Shown here: piece after piece, positions 34,001 through 41,804 of the stretch
How the letters are laid out: each line of letters begins with the position of its first letter
How positions within the stretch are numbered: the first letter of the stretch is position 1
From: Bryocella elongata
Lineage (GTDB): Bacteria; Acidobacteriota; Terriglobia; Terriglobales; Acidobacteriaceae
Direction: 5' to 3'
NCBI RefSeq assembly: GCF_900108185.1
Contig: NZ_FNVA01000001.1
Span: forward strand, 1,178,001 to 1,242,000
Length of the DNA stretch: 64,000 bases
Translations under genes and position numbers: made by a program
Notes under the pieces: generated by a model
The model's database searches: none
What the model was told of the DNA's origin: nothing
The model's input: only the letters and a program-made list of their open reading frames with translations

Positions 34001-34412
34001 AGTACCCATCCAGCGAGTTACACGCCGGAGCCAGATCCGTTGCCGCGCCACCGTTGATCGCGACCTGCCACAGGTGGCCCGCATAGTCGGTCATGTAGGC
34101 ATAGGTGCTGTTCGCCGCTACGCCCTTCGGATAGCCTCCGCCACCTGAGGGAGCGGTATACAGCGTGATCTCCGCGCCTCCGCCTGCCGGCCGTTCAGCA
34201 AGAATGCCGCTCCCCGGCCGCGTGAAGAAGAGGTCTCCCGCCGGGTCCGTGGCCAACGCCTGGGCTCCCGACAGATTCGTGTAAGGCATCGTGCGGTACG
34301 AAGTCACTGCCGCGGGTACCACAAATGTCTGTGCCCTCATGGCGACCGCACCGGCCGCGACTCCCACCGCCAGCAAACAGCTCTTTTTCCATCCGGAAAG
34401 ATTGCGCATCAT
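31008..34412 (-). CDS. NHL-propeller / Ig-domain surface protein with C-terminal membrane hairpin
   Basis: 1134 residues, exported (signal to MRAQ, about 27). Two NHL-type beta-propellers (about 30-280 and 395-640; repeats such as GVAVDPAGNVFATDSAKGTV and GLAFDASGTLYVSDSAAGTI) are each followed by an abnormal-spindle-like Ig domain (GTYAPGASCTIDLTFTP; SGTSCAVAASFDPTAQG). Two Ig_3 domains follow (about 750-940: YSGDANYAAS, YSGDSGFGGS). The last Ig domain is interrupted by helix 1037-1055, RRRK, and helix 1066-1086 ending LSGC. No catalytic motif. It sits 35 bp downstream of the TonB receptor in the beta-glucan operon, so a role in holding glycan at the cell surface is plausible. GAGGAG precedes ATG 34412/34409. 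Confidence 0.8.
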   Translation of the reverse strand: MMRNLSGWKKSCLLAVGVAAGAVAMRAQTFVVPAAVTSYRTMPYTNLSGAQALATDPAGDLFFTRPGSGILAERPAGGGAEITLYTAPSGGGGYPKGVAANSTYAYMTDYAGHLWQVAINGGAATDLAPACNSLDGYYLGTQDVAADGLGNVYVAGNNETPLFKITSAGVCSTVTGVTLDANSHVAADAAGDLAYSTGGVLYSLPAGATSATAVSATFSPIAGLRADAAGDVFVTTGSSVVEVPYINGALSGANAFTVLNQSSVNDIAVGADGTLYATDGTNVFKNTIGNVRFAAVAVGSTSATQTVNVVFNAATTLTGFRYASGVGVSTEVANAGTGSCAATGTYAPGASCTIDLTFTPSTPGMRKDAVVLLTAAGLAGEVAVTGQGSGAALTVDPGTQIALGSGWATPAGVAVDPAGNVFATDSAKGTVSYLPAGATTATVIASGLSLPGAVAVGPDGSVYVASLGTNTIFEIPFDGTTFGTLTAVVTGLNSPSSLQFGAGGSLFVANTGAGTVLRIPNQSGTLNFTSRMTVAALTAPAGLAFDASGTLYVSDSAAGTISTVSGGVATTAVSGLSTPGTIAVDDAGSLYVVQNSGTSVTRIAYSGGSYNTNATTSLGSGFSKLVSAALDSAGNLYVADANGPSVTEIERTAGLLNLGKSNVGAATSAQSLIFSNGGDTSLTFGSPLYSAGGNTSDFTISTTATNTCANGASIASGTSCAVAASFDPTAQGVRTETLTISSNAVNASPVTGAFTGTGINLPKTTTALTITPGGTTTYGTSVTANVVVTSQGSTTTPTGTVTFLVNGVTYTTVALTNGQASATITGLPAGNDTIDATYSGDANYAASAGQTATIVVVLAPTTTTLTSSATSAVSVPPGTSITLTAKVTSAVTSSQPTGTVNFVSGGTVLAAASVNNSGIATVTTTTLPAGTYTITAVYSGDSGFGGSTSNGVQVALISQQYVVSSTPASMTVSAPGSASTTFTIAPISGYIGGVDFACSGLPANTQCAFIPATVQFTGTNLAPQTVTLTITTDTPAPSTVAWVLPFGSLLLLGAQRRRKWLSIRNSMLTALVVVASCSALLGLSGCGSSVANQTPGGTSTVTVTMTGTPNGTTTVPTSGAGNIVKTFTFSLTVK

Positions 34413-34447
34413 CCTGCTCCTCAGAATTCTTCAACTCACATGCCGCT

Positions 34448-37400
34448 TTAGAAGGTGAACTTCGCAGCCATCTCGACGACACGACGGCCTTCCCGCAAGG
34501 GAGCAATGCCAAAGCCGCTCTGCGGCGTCGCCAGGGCCGGATTCGCCGTGTATCCATCCGCCGCAGTGTTACTCAGGTTCAGCTGAATCTGGTTGGGAAA
34601 CGACGTCGAGAACGTCGTCAGCGGATGGTTCAGAAAATTGAACGCCGCGAACCGAAGCTGCAGGTTGCGCGCCCCGCCAAGAGGCACATTGCGCATCACC
34701 GTCAGATCGCTGTTGAAGAATGCGGGACCATGAATGTACGGATAGTTGAACGGCCCGTTTTGCCCGATCTGCGGCAGCTCGAAGCAGCTTCCGTTGACGA
34801 ACTGATGCGCCGCCGTGTGCACGGAGGGATCGCAGGTGAGGAGCGGCTGCAGCTGCACGTCCGGAGTTCCCAGGAAGGTCTTGTTGTCCACGTTCAGCTG
34901 CGTCCCTCCGGTCGGTCCCAGCTTGCCGGTGAGGTTGAAGTTCGCATAGTAGGTGGCCTGCAGGTCCGGTCCGCTCTGCAGCCCGGTAATCCCCGAGATG
35001 GCCCAGTGATTCAGCACGATCTCCAACGGGCGATGCCCCTTGTACGGCGCACCTTCGTCATAGCTATAGGTCGCATTGAAGATATGCGTGTGGTCGAAAG
35101 AGAGTACGCCGTAGTTATTGCGCAGGTTCGTGGCATCCACGGCGTTGCCGTTATAGAAGCCGTCCTTGACGCCCAGCGCCTTGCTCCACGTGTAGTTGAA
35201 GCCGTAATTCAGCTTGCCCGCCTGCTTTGTCCACGCCGTCTGGAGCCCGTTGTAATAGGAGTAGAGGTTATGCCGCGTCTCATAGACGTTGCCGAGATTC
35301 GGATAGGGACGATAGTCGTTCACCTGGCTAGCGGAAAGCGAATCGATCGCACCCAGCGGCGTCACTGCCCCCGTGATCGGATCCGGCTTGAAGAACGCGC
35401 CGTACGGAACCGGGTTGATGTTCTGCAGCGAAAGGGTGAGGTTGTTCACATTCTGCGCTGTCAGGTAACGGCCCTGATTGCCGGAGTACGCGACCTCAAG
35501 CTGCGAGTGACCCGGCATCTGCTGATCCAGCGTGAGGCTGTAGGTGTAGGTCAACGGCTGCTGGCTATCGTTGCGATCCAGCACGTAGCTGTTCGTGGAG
35601 GCCGAACCAGAGGAGTAGTTGCCCGTTCCGACGGACGCTCCCACGTTCGTAGCACCAACCTGGTTCAGGTCAATGCCCGCGCCGCCGGAGATGGTTGTGA
35701 CGATAACTCCCTGCGCCTGAGCCGCGGCCAGTTGCACAACGTTCCAGTTGTCGTGGTTGCGATACATACCCCAGCCGCCGCGGATCATCGTCTGTCCATT
35801 GCCGCGGACATCGAATGCCATGCCCACGCGGGGTTCATAGAACGCGAACCGCGACGCTGCGCCCGACGTGGGCACTGAGGGATTGATCGCGTGATACGTG
35901 TACCCCTGATGCGCGCTTGTGGTGCTGGCGGCCGTCGTCGGATCGAAGACCGAGATGCCAACTCCATGCGCATCGATCCAGGGCCCCAGGTGCTCGAACC
36001 GCATGCCGTAGTCGACCGTGAGACGCGACGTGACCTTCCAGGAGTCCGTCGCGTACCAATCGATGTTCCAGAAGTACAGGTTCTGCTGCGGTTCGCTGCT
36101 CTGCTGGTTGTACTGCTCGATCATGCCCTGCAGGAAGTTAGCGAGATAGTTCCCGCTGGTAAACACCGTGGCGCCGTTAGGGTCAGTAAACGTCGATCCG
36201 TAGTAGTAATCCGCGATGCGTCCGCTGGTGCTTGAAACACTCGAGGACAAGCGTTGATTGTTCACCACCTTCTGCACCATCCCACCTGCCTTGATGGTGT
36301 GCGACTTCACCGCGTACGTCACGTTGTCCGTCACAGAGGGCAGCATCTTGTTGGCATACGGCTGGCCCACGCTGAAGTCAGGAGCGAGCATCAGCGGCAG
36401 GCCATCCAGTCCGTAGTCGCTGAACTGTGGATATTGCGTGCTGTTGCTCAACGGCGCTCCGTTGGCGCCGGTGAGGCCGGCATAGGCCGGGCTTGCTGGA
36501 TATCCGATCGTGGACTTCAGCAGCGCCGCAGGCGTCTTCGGCACAAACGCCTGGTGCAGCCACGTGATGTTCGCCTGCACCTCGTTCGTCAGTTTTGGCG
36601 AAGCGATCACTGTCAGGTTCAGGCTTCCAGTCTGCGAGTCGACTGTGCTCAGCAGGCCGCCTCCCGGCGTATCGATGCCGCCCATCGGAGCTGTCTGCGC
36701 TGGAGAGTAGTACGGAACTTCAGGGACGCCGTCCTTGCCGCGCTCGATGTTGTAAGTTCCAAACAGCTTCACACGATCCGAGAATGAGTAGTCCATCCGC
36801 GTGCGTGCCTGCCAAAGATCGTTGTTCACGAGGTTGGTGTGGTAGTAGTTGAAGCCGTTGAGTGGCGCCGAGTTCGGCAGAGGAATAATGCTCAACAGCG
36901 CCTTGGCGCCCGGATCGATGTAGCTTGTGCCAATCTGGCCATTGCCGATGACGTGACCATCGCGCGTCTGCGTTGGCACCACCGCGATGTTGTTGTAGCT
37001 CGCGTTGGCGACGACGCTGGTCCCATTCGGATTGCACCCGCTGATGATGCTGGTCCCCAGATACGCCTGCAGCTCCGTGCAGCTGAAGTCACCGTTGCGC
37101 ATGTTGGCCGTTGGCACCAGCGCATGCGCAATCGCCTGCGAAGCGCTGCCGTACGCGTAGATGTTGCGCTGTGCGTAGTCCTCGGCGCCGACGAAGAAGG
37201 TCAGCTTCTTCGAGTGATTGAAGCTCGTTCCCGGAATCTTCAGTGGCCCGCTCAGGTTCGCACCCGGATAGACATAGCGGTCCTGCGGTTTGGCCTGGCC
37301 TTCGTACTTCTGCAGCCAGTCCTGTGCATTCAACTGAGACGCGCGGGCGTAGGCGTATAGCGAACCGTGGTAGTCCTGCGTTCCGCTCTTGCCCACCGCA

Positions 37401-38203
37401 TTCACCACGATGGGTCCGTTCGAGGTCTCGGCGGTGAAGTTCGAGGTCTGCACCTTCACCTCCTCGACCATCTCCTGGTTGACGTTTTGCACGGAATCGC
37501 CATAGTTACCCGGGTCGGAGACGTTCGCTCCATCCGAGAGCAACGTCACGCCGTTCGCTGCATTGCCGCTCGCCGCATACGAGCGAAGAGCTCCCGTAAT
37601 GCTGACCTGCGAAGGGTCATACTGCGTGTTGTCGATCGAGTTCGACGTCTGCGCGATCGCAAACCCAGGCAGCGTCTTCACCAGCTCGCCTACATCGCGG
37701 CCTTCCACCGAGAGCTTCGCGATGTCGCTGCTCGTAATCAGCGTGCTCCGCTCGCCGGAATCGATCAGGCCCGCATCATTTGCCGTGACGGTCACCACCT
37801 GCGTCACCTCGCCCACCTTGAGCACGACCTTCGAAAGGTTCTGGCTGTCCTGCGGATTCAGGTGCACCCCCTTGACCACGGCGCTCTCGAAGCCCGTATA
37901 GCTCACGGTCACGGCATAGTCGCCCGTCGGGACCGCGGCAAAGACAAAGCGCCCTTCCGAGTTCGACTTCGTCTTGCGCTCGCTGCCGTTGTTCGTGTTC
38001 CTCAGCGTCACGTCTGCACCGGGAACGATCGCCCCGGTAGTGTCCAGCACATTACCGCTCAGCGTCGCTGTGGTCGTCTGGGCCATAGCAGCTGTTGGCG
38101 CCAGCAGTACTGCGGCCGCTGGAGCCATCCCCGCCCCAAGCAACACGGCACGCACCGCCCGTACCAAGACTGTTCTCCTCTTCGTAACGTTCGTAAAACC
38201 CAT
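34448..38203 (-). CDS. TonB-dependent receptor, Oar-like (beta-glucan locus)
   Basis: 1251 residues from ATG 38203, which has GGAGG seven bases upstream; the open frame runs further up to 38446 but that part is Arg-rich and not real. Signal peptide ends APTAAMAQ (about 42). Carboxypeptidase-regulatory-like domain (LSGNVLDTTGAIVPGADV ... GRFVFAAVPTGDYAVTV), plug (VEGRDVGELVKTLPGF, VTLLSDGANVSDPGNYG, MVEEVKVQTSNFTAE), and barrel ending RRVVEMAAKFTF. It lies between a GH16 endo-glucanase and an NHL-Ig protein, so import of beta-1,3-gluco-oligosaccharides is the likely task. Confidence 0.9.
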   Translation of the reverse strand: MGFTNVTKRRTVLVRAVRAVLLGAGMAPAAAVLLAPTAAMAQTTTATLSGNVLDTTGAIVPGADVTLRNTNNGSERKTKSNSEGRFVFAAVPTGDYAVTVSYTGFESAVVKGVHLNPQDSQNLSKVVLKVGEVTQVVTVTANDAGLIDSGERSTLITSSDIAKLSVEGRDVGELVKTLPGFAIAQTSNSIDNTQYDPSQVSITGALRSYAASGNAANGVTLLSDGANVSDPGNYGDSVQNVNQEMVEEVKVQTSNFTAETSNGPIVVNAVGKSGTQDYHGSLYAYARASQLNAQDWLQKYEGQAKPQDRYVYPGANLSGPLKIPGTSFNHSKKLTFFVGAEDYAQRNIYAYGSASQAIAHALVPTANMRNGDFSCTELQAYLGTSIISGCNPNGTSVVANASYNNIAVVPTQTRDGHVIGNGQIGTSYIDPGAKALLSIIPLPNSAPLNGFNYYHTNLVNNDLWQARTRMDYSFSDRVKLFGTYNIERGKDGVPEVPYYSPAQTAPMGGIDTPGGGLLSTVDSQTGSLNLTVIASPKLTNEVQANITWLHQAFVPKTPAALLKSTIGYPASPAYAGLTGANGAPLSNSTQYPQFSDYGLDGLPLMLAPDFSVGQPYANKMLPSVTDNVTYAVKSHTIKAGGMVQKVVNNQRLSSSVSSTSGRIADYYYGSTFTDPNGATVFTSGNYLANFLQGMIEQYNQQSSEPQQNLYFWNIDWYATDSWKVTSRLTVDYGMRFEHLGPWIDAHGVGISVFDPTTAASTTSAHQGYTYHAINPSVPTSGAASRFAFYEPRVGMAFDVRGNGQTMIRGGWGMYRNHDNWNVVQLAAAQAQGVIVTTISGGAGIDLNQVGATNVGASVGTGNYSSGSASTNSYVLDRNDSQQPLTYTYSLTLDQQMPGHSQLEVAYSGNQGRYLTAQNVNNLTLSLQNINPVPYGAFFKPDPITGAVTPLGAIDSLSASQVNDYRPYPNLGNVYETRHNLYSYYNGLQTAWTKQAGKLNYGFNYTWSKALGVKDGFYNGNAVDATNLRNNYGVLSFDHTHIFNATYSYDEGAPYKGHRPLEIVLNHWAISGITGLQSGPDLQATYYANFNLTGKLGPTGGTQLNVDNKTFLGTPDVQLQPLLTCDPSVHTAAHQFVNGSCFELPQIGQNGPFNYPYIHGPAFFNSDLTVMRNVPLGGARNLQLRFAAFNFLNHPLTTFSTSFPNQIQLNLSNTAADGYTANPALATPQSGFGIAPLREGRRVVEMAAKFTF

Positions 38204-38316
38204 GACATCGCCTCCGCGTACTGATCGATCTCTTGTTGCCGGCGCAATTGCTTCGCCAATGAATACTGTCCCGCTCAAACTCTCGCCACGCTTCGCTTCA
38301 AACCCAAACCGCAATC

Positions 38317-40257
38317 TCATCGCGCCCTCACGGCGAACAGGTCGATGTCCGCGAGGTCGCCGTTGCCTCCGCCGGTGTCGGTCACCAGCGCGATCGTGTG
38401 CTCGCCTGCTGGCAGATGCACGATCGGCCCTTCCGCCATCAGCCATGCGCCATGGGTATCCGGCAGCGCAAACGGCTTCGATGTCGGCTTCTGATCGAGA
38501 TTGAGGTGCAACGATCCGCCTGCGCCCTTCGATCGTTCGCGCACAACAAAGCGATAGTCGCCCTCAGCTGCAACACGAACGGCATAGTTGATGTATCTTC
38601 CAGCCTTGAGCCCGGTCAGGTATTCCCCGCCCGCGCTGGTCTCGGTTCCCGACACATCGGGCATCCGCTCCACGGTGGGGCCGGCCTCGCCAAACTCAGC
38701 GCTGTAGCTGTAACCCATCCCGCCACCATCGAACTCTTCTGCCTGCACCGCTCCCGGCAGCTCTGCCGCCAGCCCGTCATACGCCGCGTCTGACTTGGTC
38801 ACATCCACGTAGTCGAAGCGAGCGATGTTCGGTGCCTTGTTGTCTCGCGCGGTGGCAATCAGCCCTGCGGTCAAGTCACGCGGCATCGCAATCTTCGTAT
38901 TGCCTACTGCCGTCCAGCTCTTGCCGTCGACCGACACGTAGCCGGTAAATACATTGCCCGAGCGTCCTACCTTCATCCAGGTAGCAGCGCCCTTGTAAGG
39001 CACTTCGCTTGGTACATCCCCCTCCGCGTTGCGGAAGCGAAAGTGCACGCTGCCATCGGGCGAGACAAATGCCATCGCGAACTTTGCCGCCGCACCGTGG
39101 CCATCGCGCAGCATGACCCCGGCCTTGGCCTGCGCGACCTTGCTCGTCTGGTCGATCACATGCGCGGTCACCTCACCATCGCCACTCAAGCCCCTGTAGG
39201 CATACTGAAACTGGTCGAAGCGACCAGCGATCCCGAATCCGCTGCCAGCGACGGTCCATACACCTTTGTCGATTCGCGCACTGCCGGCGAGGGCTGGACC
39301 GCCCACGTCATCGCTCCCCCAGGACCTTGGCAGTGCTGCTTCGTCGCGCTGGTAGACGCGGACATAGTCCACCACCATCGTTGGTGTCGGGCTCGTAGAG
39401 GCATCCGGATAGCCAAAGAAGCCGCCGCCCATGGCCAGGTTCAGCAGCAGGTTGAAGGGCTGGCGATCCTGCTCCCAGACCTCTTTGCCGTTCAGGGTTC
39501 CGACGGACTGCGTCGAGCACAGCTTGCCATCGATGTAGAAGCGCACCTGTCCCGGATCCCACTCCGCCGCAAACTGGTGCAGCCCTCCCGATGGCGGTCC
39601 GGGAAATCTAAACTCGCCAACCTGATCCACGTAGCCGACGTTCGACCCCGGCTCCTTCGGCCCATGCGTTGAGGCACGCACCACCAGGGGGTCGATTTTG
39701 TCGGGAGCTCCCGCCACCGGATTCCACTGCTCCATCACATCGATCTCGCCTACCGCCGGCCAATGGACGCCACCTGTCTCCTGCCCCAGCGCCCAGAAAG
39801 CTGGCCACACTCCCTTGCCCGCCTCTGGCAATCGCAGGCTGGCCTCGATCCGTCCATACCGGAACGCAGGAACCGAGATCATGCGAGCCGAGGTGTATAC
39901 CGGTTCATCCTTTCCAGCCAGGGTCACAGTCTGGTCCGAACGGACCGCCACCAGCACCAGATGGCCTTTGCCATCCAGATACGCGTTCGGTTGGCCGGCC
40001 TTGCAGGGTGCAGGACCAGGGTCGTCAGCAGGAGAGCAGTAGGTCTCTGCCTCCTGGTTACCGCCAACTTTCTCTCCTGGACCGACCTCGAACCTCCACT
40101 TTGCCGCATCGGGCACCGCTCCTGTCGGCCCGTCAAACTCGTCGCCCCAGGCGAGCGTCCAGCCGGTCTGAGCCATTCCGAGTCCACCATGCAGCGCGAG
40201 GGTCAGGATGCCGAACACAGCCACCCCCTTCGCCATCCTCCAAACAAGACCTTCCAT
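38317..40257 (-). CDS. GH16 endo-beta-glucanase (laminarinase-type) with accessory domains
   Basis: About 646 residues. Signal peptide to GLGMAQ (about 30). GH16 jelly-roll about 33-285 with catalytic GEIDVMEQ: Glu171 nucleophile, Asp173, Glu176 acid/base; the one-residue insertion in E-x-D-x-x-E marks the laminarinase/beta-agarase side of the family. A concanavalin-like domain follows (about 300-470; RIDKGVWTVAGSGF ... AGVMLRDGHGAAAKFAMAFV, as in DUF1349-type modules), then a CBM6-like domain at the C-terminus (VQAEEFDGGGMGYSY ... LPAGEHTIALVTDTGG). Likely cleaves beta-1,3-glucan outside the cell or in the periplasm. ATG 40257 and 40236 are both close behind purine-rich sequence; choice uncertain. 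First gene of a four-gene operon. Confidence 0.88.
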   Translation of the reverse strand: MEGLVWRMAKGVAVFGILTLALHGGLGMAQTGWTLAWGDEFDGPTGAVPDAAKWRFEVGPGEKVGGNQEAETYCSPADDPGPAPCKAGQPNAYLDGKGHLVLVAVRSDQTVTLAGKDEPVYTSARMISVPAFRYGRIEASLRLPEAGKGVWPAFWALGQETGGVHWPAVGEIDVMEQWNPVAGAPDKIDPLVVRASTHGPKEPGSNVGYVDQVGEFRFPGPPSGGLHQFAAEWDPGQVRFYIDGKLCSTQSVGTLNGKEVWEQDRQPFNLLLNLAMGGGFFGYPDASTSPTPTMVVDYVRVYQRDEAALPRSWGSDDVGGPALAGSARIDKGVWTVAGSGFGIAGRFDQFQYAYRGLSGDGEVTAHVIDQTSKVAQAKAGVMLRDGHGAAAKFAMAFVSPDGSVHFRFRNAEGDVPSEVPYKGAATWMKVGRSGNVFTGYVSVDGKSWTAVGNTKIAMPRDLTAGLIATARDNKAPNIARFDYVDVTKSDAAYDGLAAELPGAVQAEEFDGGGMGYSYSAEFGEAGPTVERMPDVSGTETSAGGEYLTGLKAGRYINYAVRVAAEGDYRFVVRERSKGAGGSLHLNLDQKPTSKPFALPDTHGAWLMAEGPIVHLPAGEHTIALVTDTGGGNGDLADIDLFAVRAR

Positions 40258-40469
40258 ACCTTCAACCCCAACTCCGGAACACGACGATTCGAAAATCCTT
40301 CGAACGCCATCTCCAAACACGTCGCGAACCCTGTTCTGTAAGCGACGCCAACCCTACGCATCGCAATCACTCCCCCGGAAGGTGTCGTACGGCATGACTG
40401 GGGCGGTTTGGGCAGAAAGTCTACTGTTGCCAGAGCTTTACCTGGTTGATTCGAACCTTGATCGGGTCA

Positions 40470-40480
40470 GGTATGATACC
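40470..40480. promoter_or_regulatory. Palindrome before the second membrane regulator
   Basis: GGTAT-G-ATACC is a perfect palindrome in the 250-bp gap between GH16 and the regulator. The arms GTAT/ATAC recall GTATC-GG-GATAC at 7201-7212 in the equivalent gap of the paralogous regulator, although spacing differs. The rest of the gap shows repeated TTCGAA but no firm promoter. Confidence 0.25.
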
Positions 40481-40510
40481 CTTTCGCACGTGTCGGGACG
40501 CGCCAATTCG

Positions 40511-41761
40511 ATGAAGCATGAGGTACAGGGCATCCCTGTTTCGCTCATCGAAGATCAGCTCAAGCGCCTCGAGACCGATCCGCTATTCTCCAACAGCCGC
40601 CGCTACCCGAGCTTCCTCGGATTCGTCGTGCGGAAGACCCTTGAGGGTCATGAGGATGAACTGAAGGAACGGACGATCGGCATCCAGGCCTTTGGCCGGG
40701 TCAACACCTACGACCTCAGCGCGGACCCGGTAGTGCGGGTGACCGCCGGGGAGGTTCGCAAGCGCCTCGCGCAGTACTATTACGACGCGGCGCATCAGTC
40801 CGAGCTCCGCATAGAACTCCGTCCCGGCTCGTACGTCCCGGACTTCCGTCTTCCGGCCGCTCCTCAGGCCGAGCCTTCAGAGGGAGCACAGACCTCTCTC
40901 GTTCACGAGCCTGCTCCGCTGGTCCTTCCCCCCAACTCTCCCACCATCCTGGCCCCGGCAATAGCCACCGCCGCAGTGCCCGCCAACTCCGTCCGATGGA
41001 GGTCCATCGCCATCGGTCTGGCGCTCGCTCTCGTCGTCGCACTCGTGGGGGACGCTCTTCCGCTGCTCCACCGCACCAGCGCCACGGACTCATTCTGGTC
41101 ACCCATCACGGGTGCGGGAGCGCCTGTGCTCATCTCCGTCGGCTCGGTCGTCGCCATGGTGAACAGCAACGCCGTCGCACCACCGCCTGATACCGTCAGC
41201 GGCCATCCCCTCGCTTCAGACCCTATCGCCGTCTCCGATGCGACCGCGCTCTCCAGCATTCAACAGGTGCTCTCCGCCCGGTCTCGGACCAGCACACTGA
41301 AGTCTTCGACCTCGACCACATTCTCCGACCTTCAACAAGGTCCAGTCGTGCTCATCTCCGGCTTCAATAATCTGTGGACCGTGCGTATCACCGAACCGCT
41401 TCGCTTTCGACTGGCACGACTCTCCACCGACGACTACGCCATCCAGGACCAACGGGACCCCACGAACCGCAAGTGGGCCATTAACACCGCGACCCCCTTC
41501 GACAAGATCGGGCACGACTTTGGCCTGGTTGCCCGCTTCCACGACCCCACGACGGAGCAAATCGTCGTGGTGGCCGCCGGCATCGGTGAAAACGGCACCA
41601 TCGCCGCCAGCCGGCTGCTCACCGATGAGCGCTATCTCGCAGAGCTCAAACGCGCCGGAATCTTTCCACGCCCCGACCAGAACTTCGAGTGCATCGTCGA
41701 GACCCAGATGATCGACGGCAAGCCTGGCCCGCCACGGATCGTGGACTCCTACATCTGGTGA
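40511..41761 (+). CDS. Membrane-anchored one-component regulator, paralog of 5773-7134
   Basis: 416 residues from ATG 40511 (MKHEVQGIPV), chosen by alignment to the paralog; an upstream in-frame ATG at 40394 is possible. N-terminal domain: DPLFSNSRRYPSFLGFVV, ELKERTIGIQAFGR, YDLSADPVVRVTAGEVRKRL, RPGSYVPDF. One membrane helix near the middle (SIAIGLALALVVALVGDAL). The C-terminal periplasmic part contains GPVVLISGFNNLW, HDFGLVARFHDP, VVVAAGIGENGTIAASRLL and ends PPRIVDSYIW. The N-domain is shared with rhizobial proteins of the adenylate-cyclase/TPR type; no cyclase domain is present. It diverges from the GH16 / TonB receptor operon, the same arrangement as its paralog. Transcriptional control of that operon is inferred. 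Confidence 0.65.
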   Translation: MKHEVQGIPVSLIEDQLKRLETDPLFSNSRRYPSFLGFVVRKTLEGHEDELKERTIGIQAFGRVNTYDLSADPVVRVTAGEVRKRLAQYYYDAAHQSELRIELRPGSYVPDFRLPAAPQAEPSEGAQTSLVHEPAPLVLPPNSPTILAPAIATAAVPANSVRWRSIAIGLALALVVALVGDALPLLHRTSATDSFWSPITGAGAPVLISVGSVVAMVNSNAVAPPPDTVSGHPLASDPIAVSDATALSSIQQVLSARSRTSTLKSSTSTTFSDLQQGPVVLISGFNNLWTVRITEPLRFRLARLSTDDYAIQDQRDPTNRKWAINTATPFDKIGHDFGLVARFHDPTTEQIVVVAAGIGENGTIAASRLLTDERYLAELKRAGIFPRPDQNFECIVETQMIDGKPGPPRIVDSYIW

Positions 41762-41804
41762 GGTTTCCAGTCTTGACGACTGATCTGCGGATCGCAACCA
41801 GGAT

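Noticed and set aside
34325-35878. 517-residue open frame on the plus strand
   Set aside because: Opposite TonB receptor 3 and the NHL-Ig start; Arg/Val-rich shadow.
38204-38446. 81-residue N-terminal extension of TonB receptor 3
   Set aside because: Arg-rich sequence without signal features; GGAGG before ATG 38203 and a clean signal peptide there fix the start.
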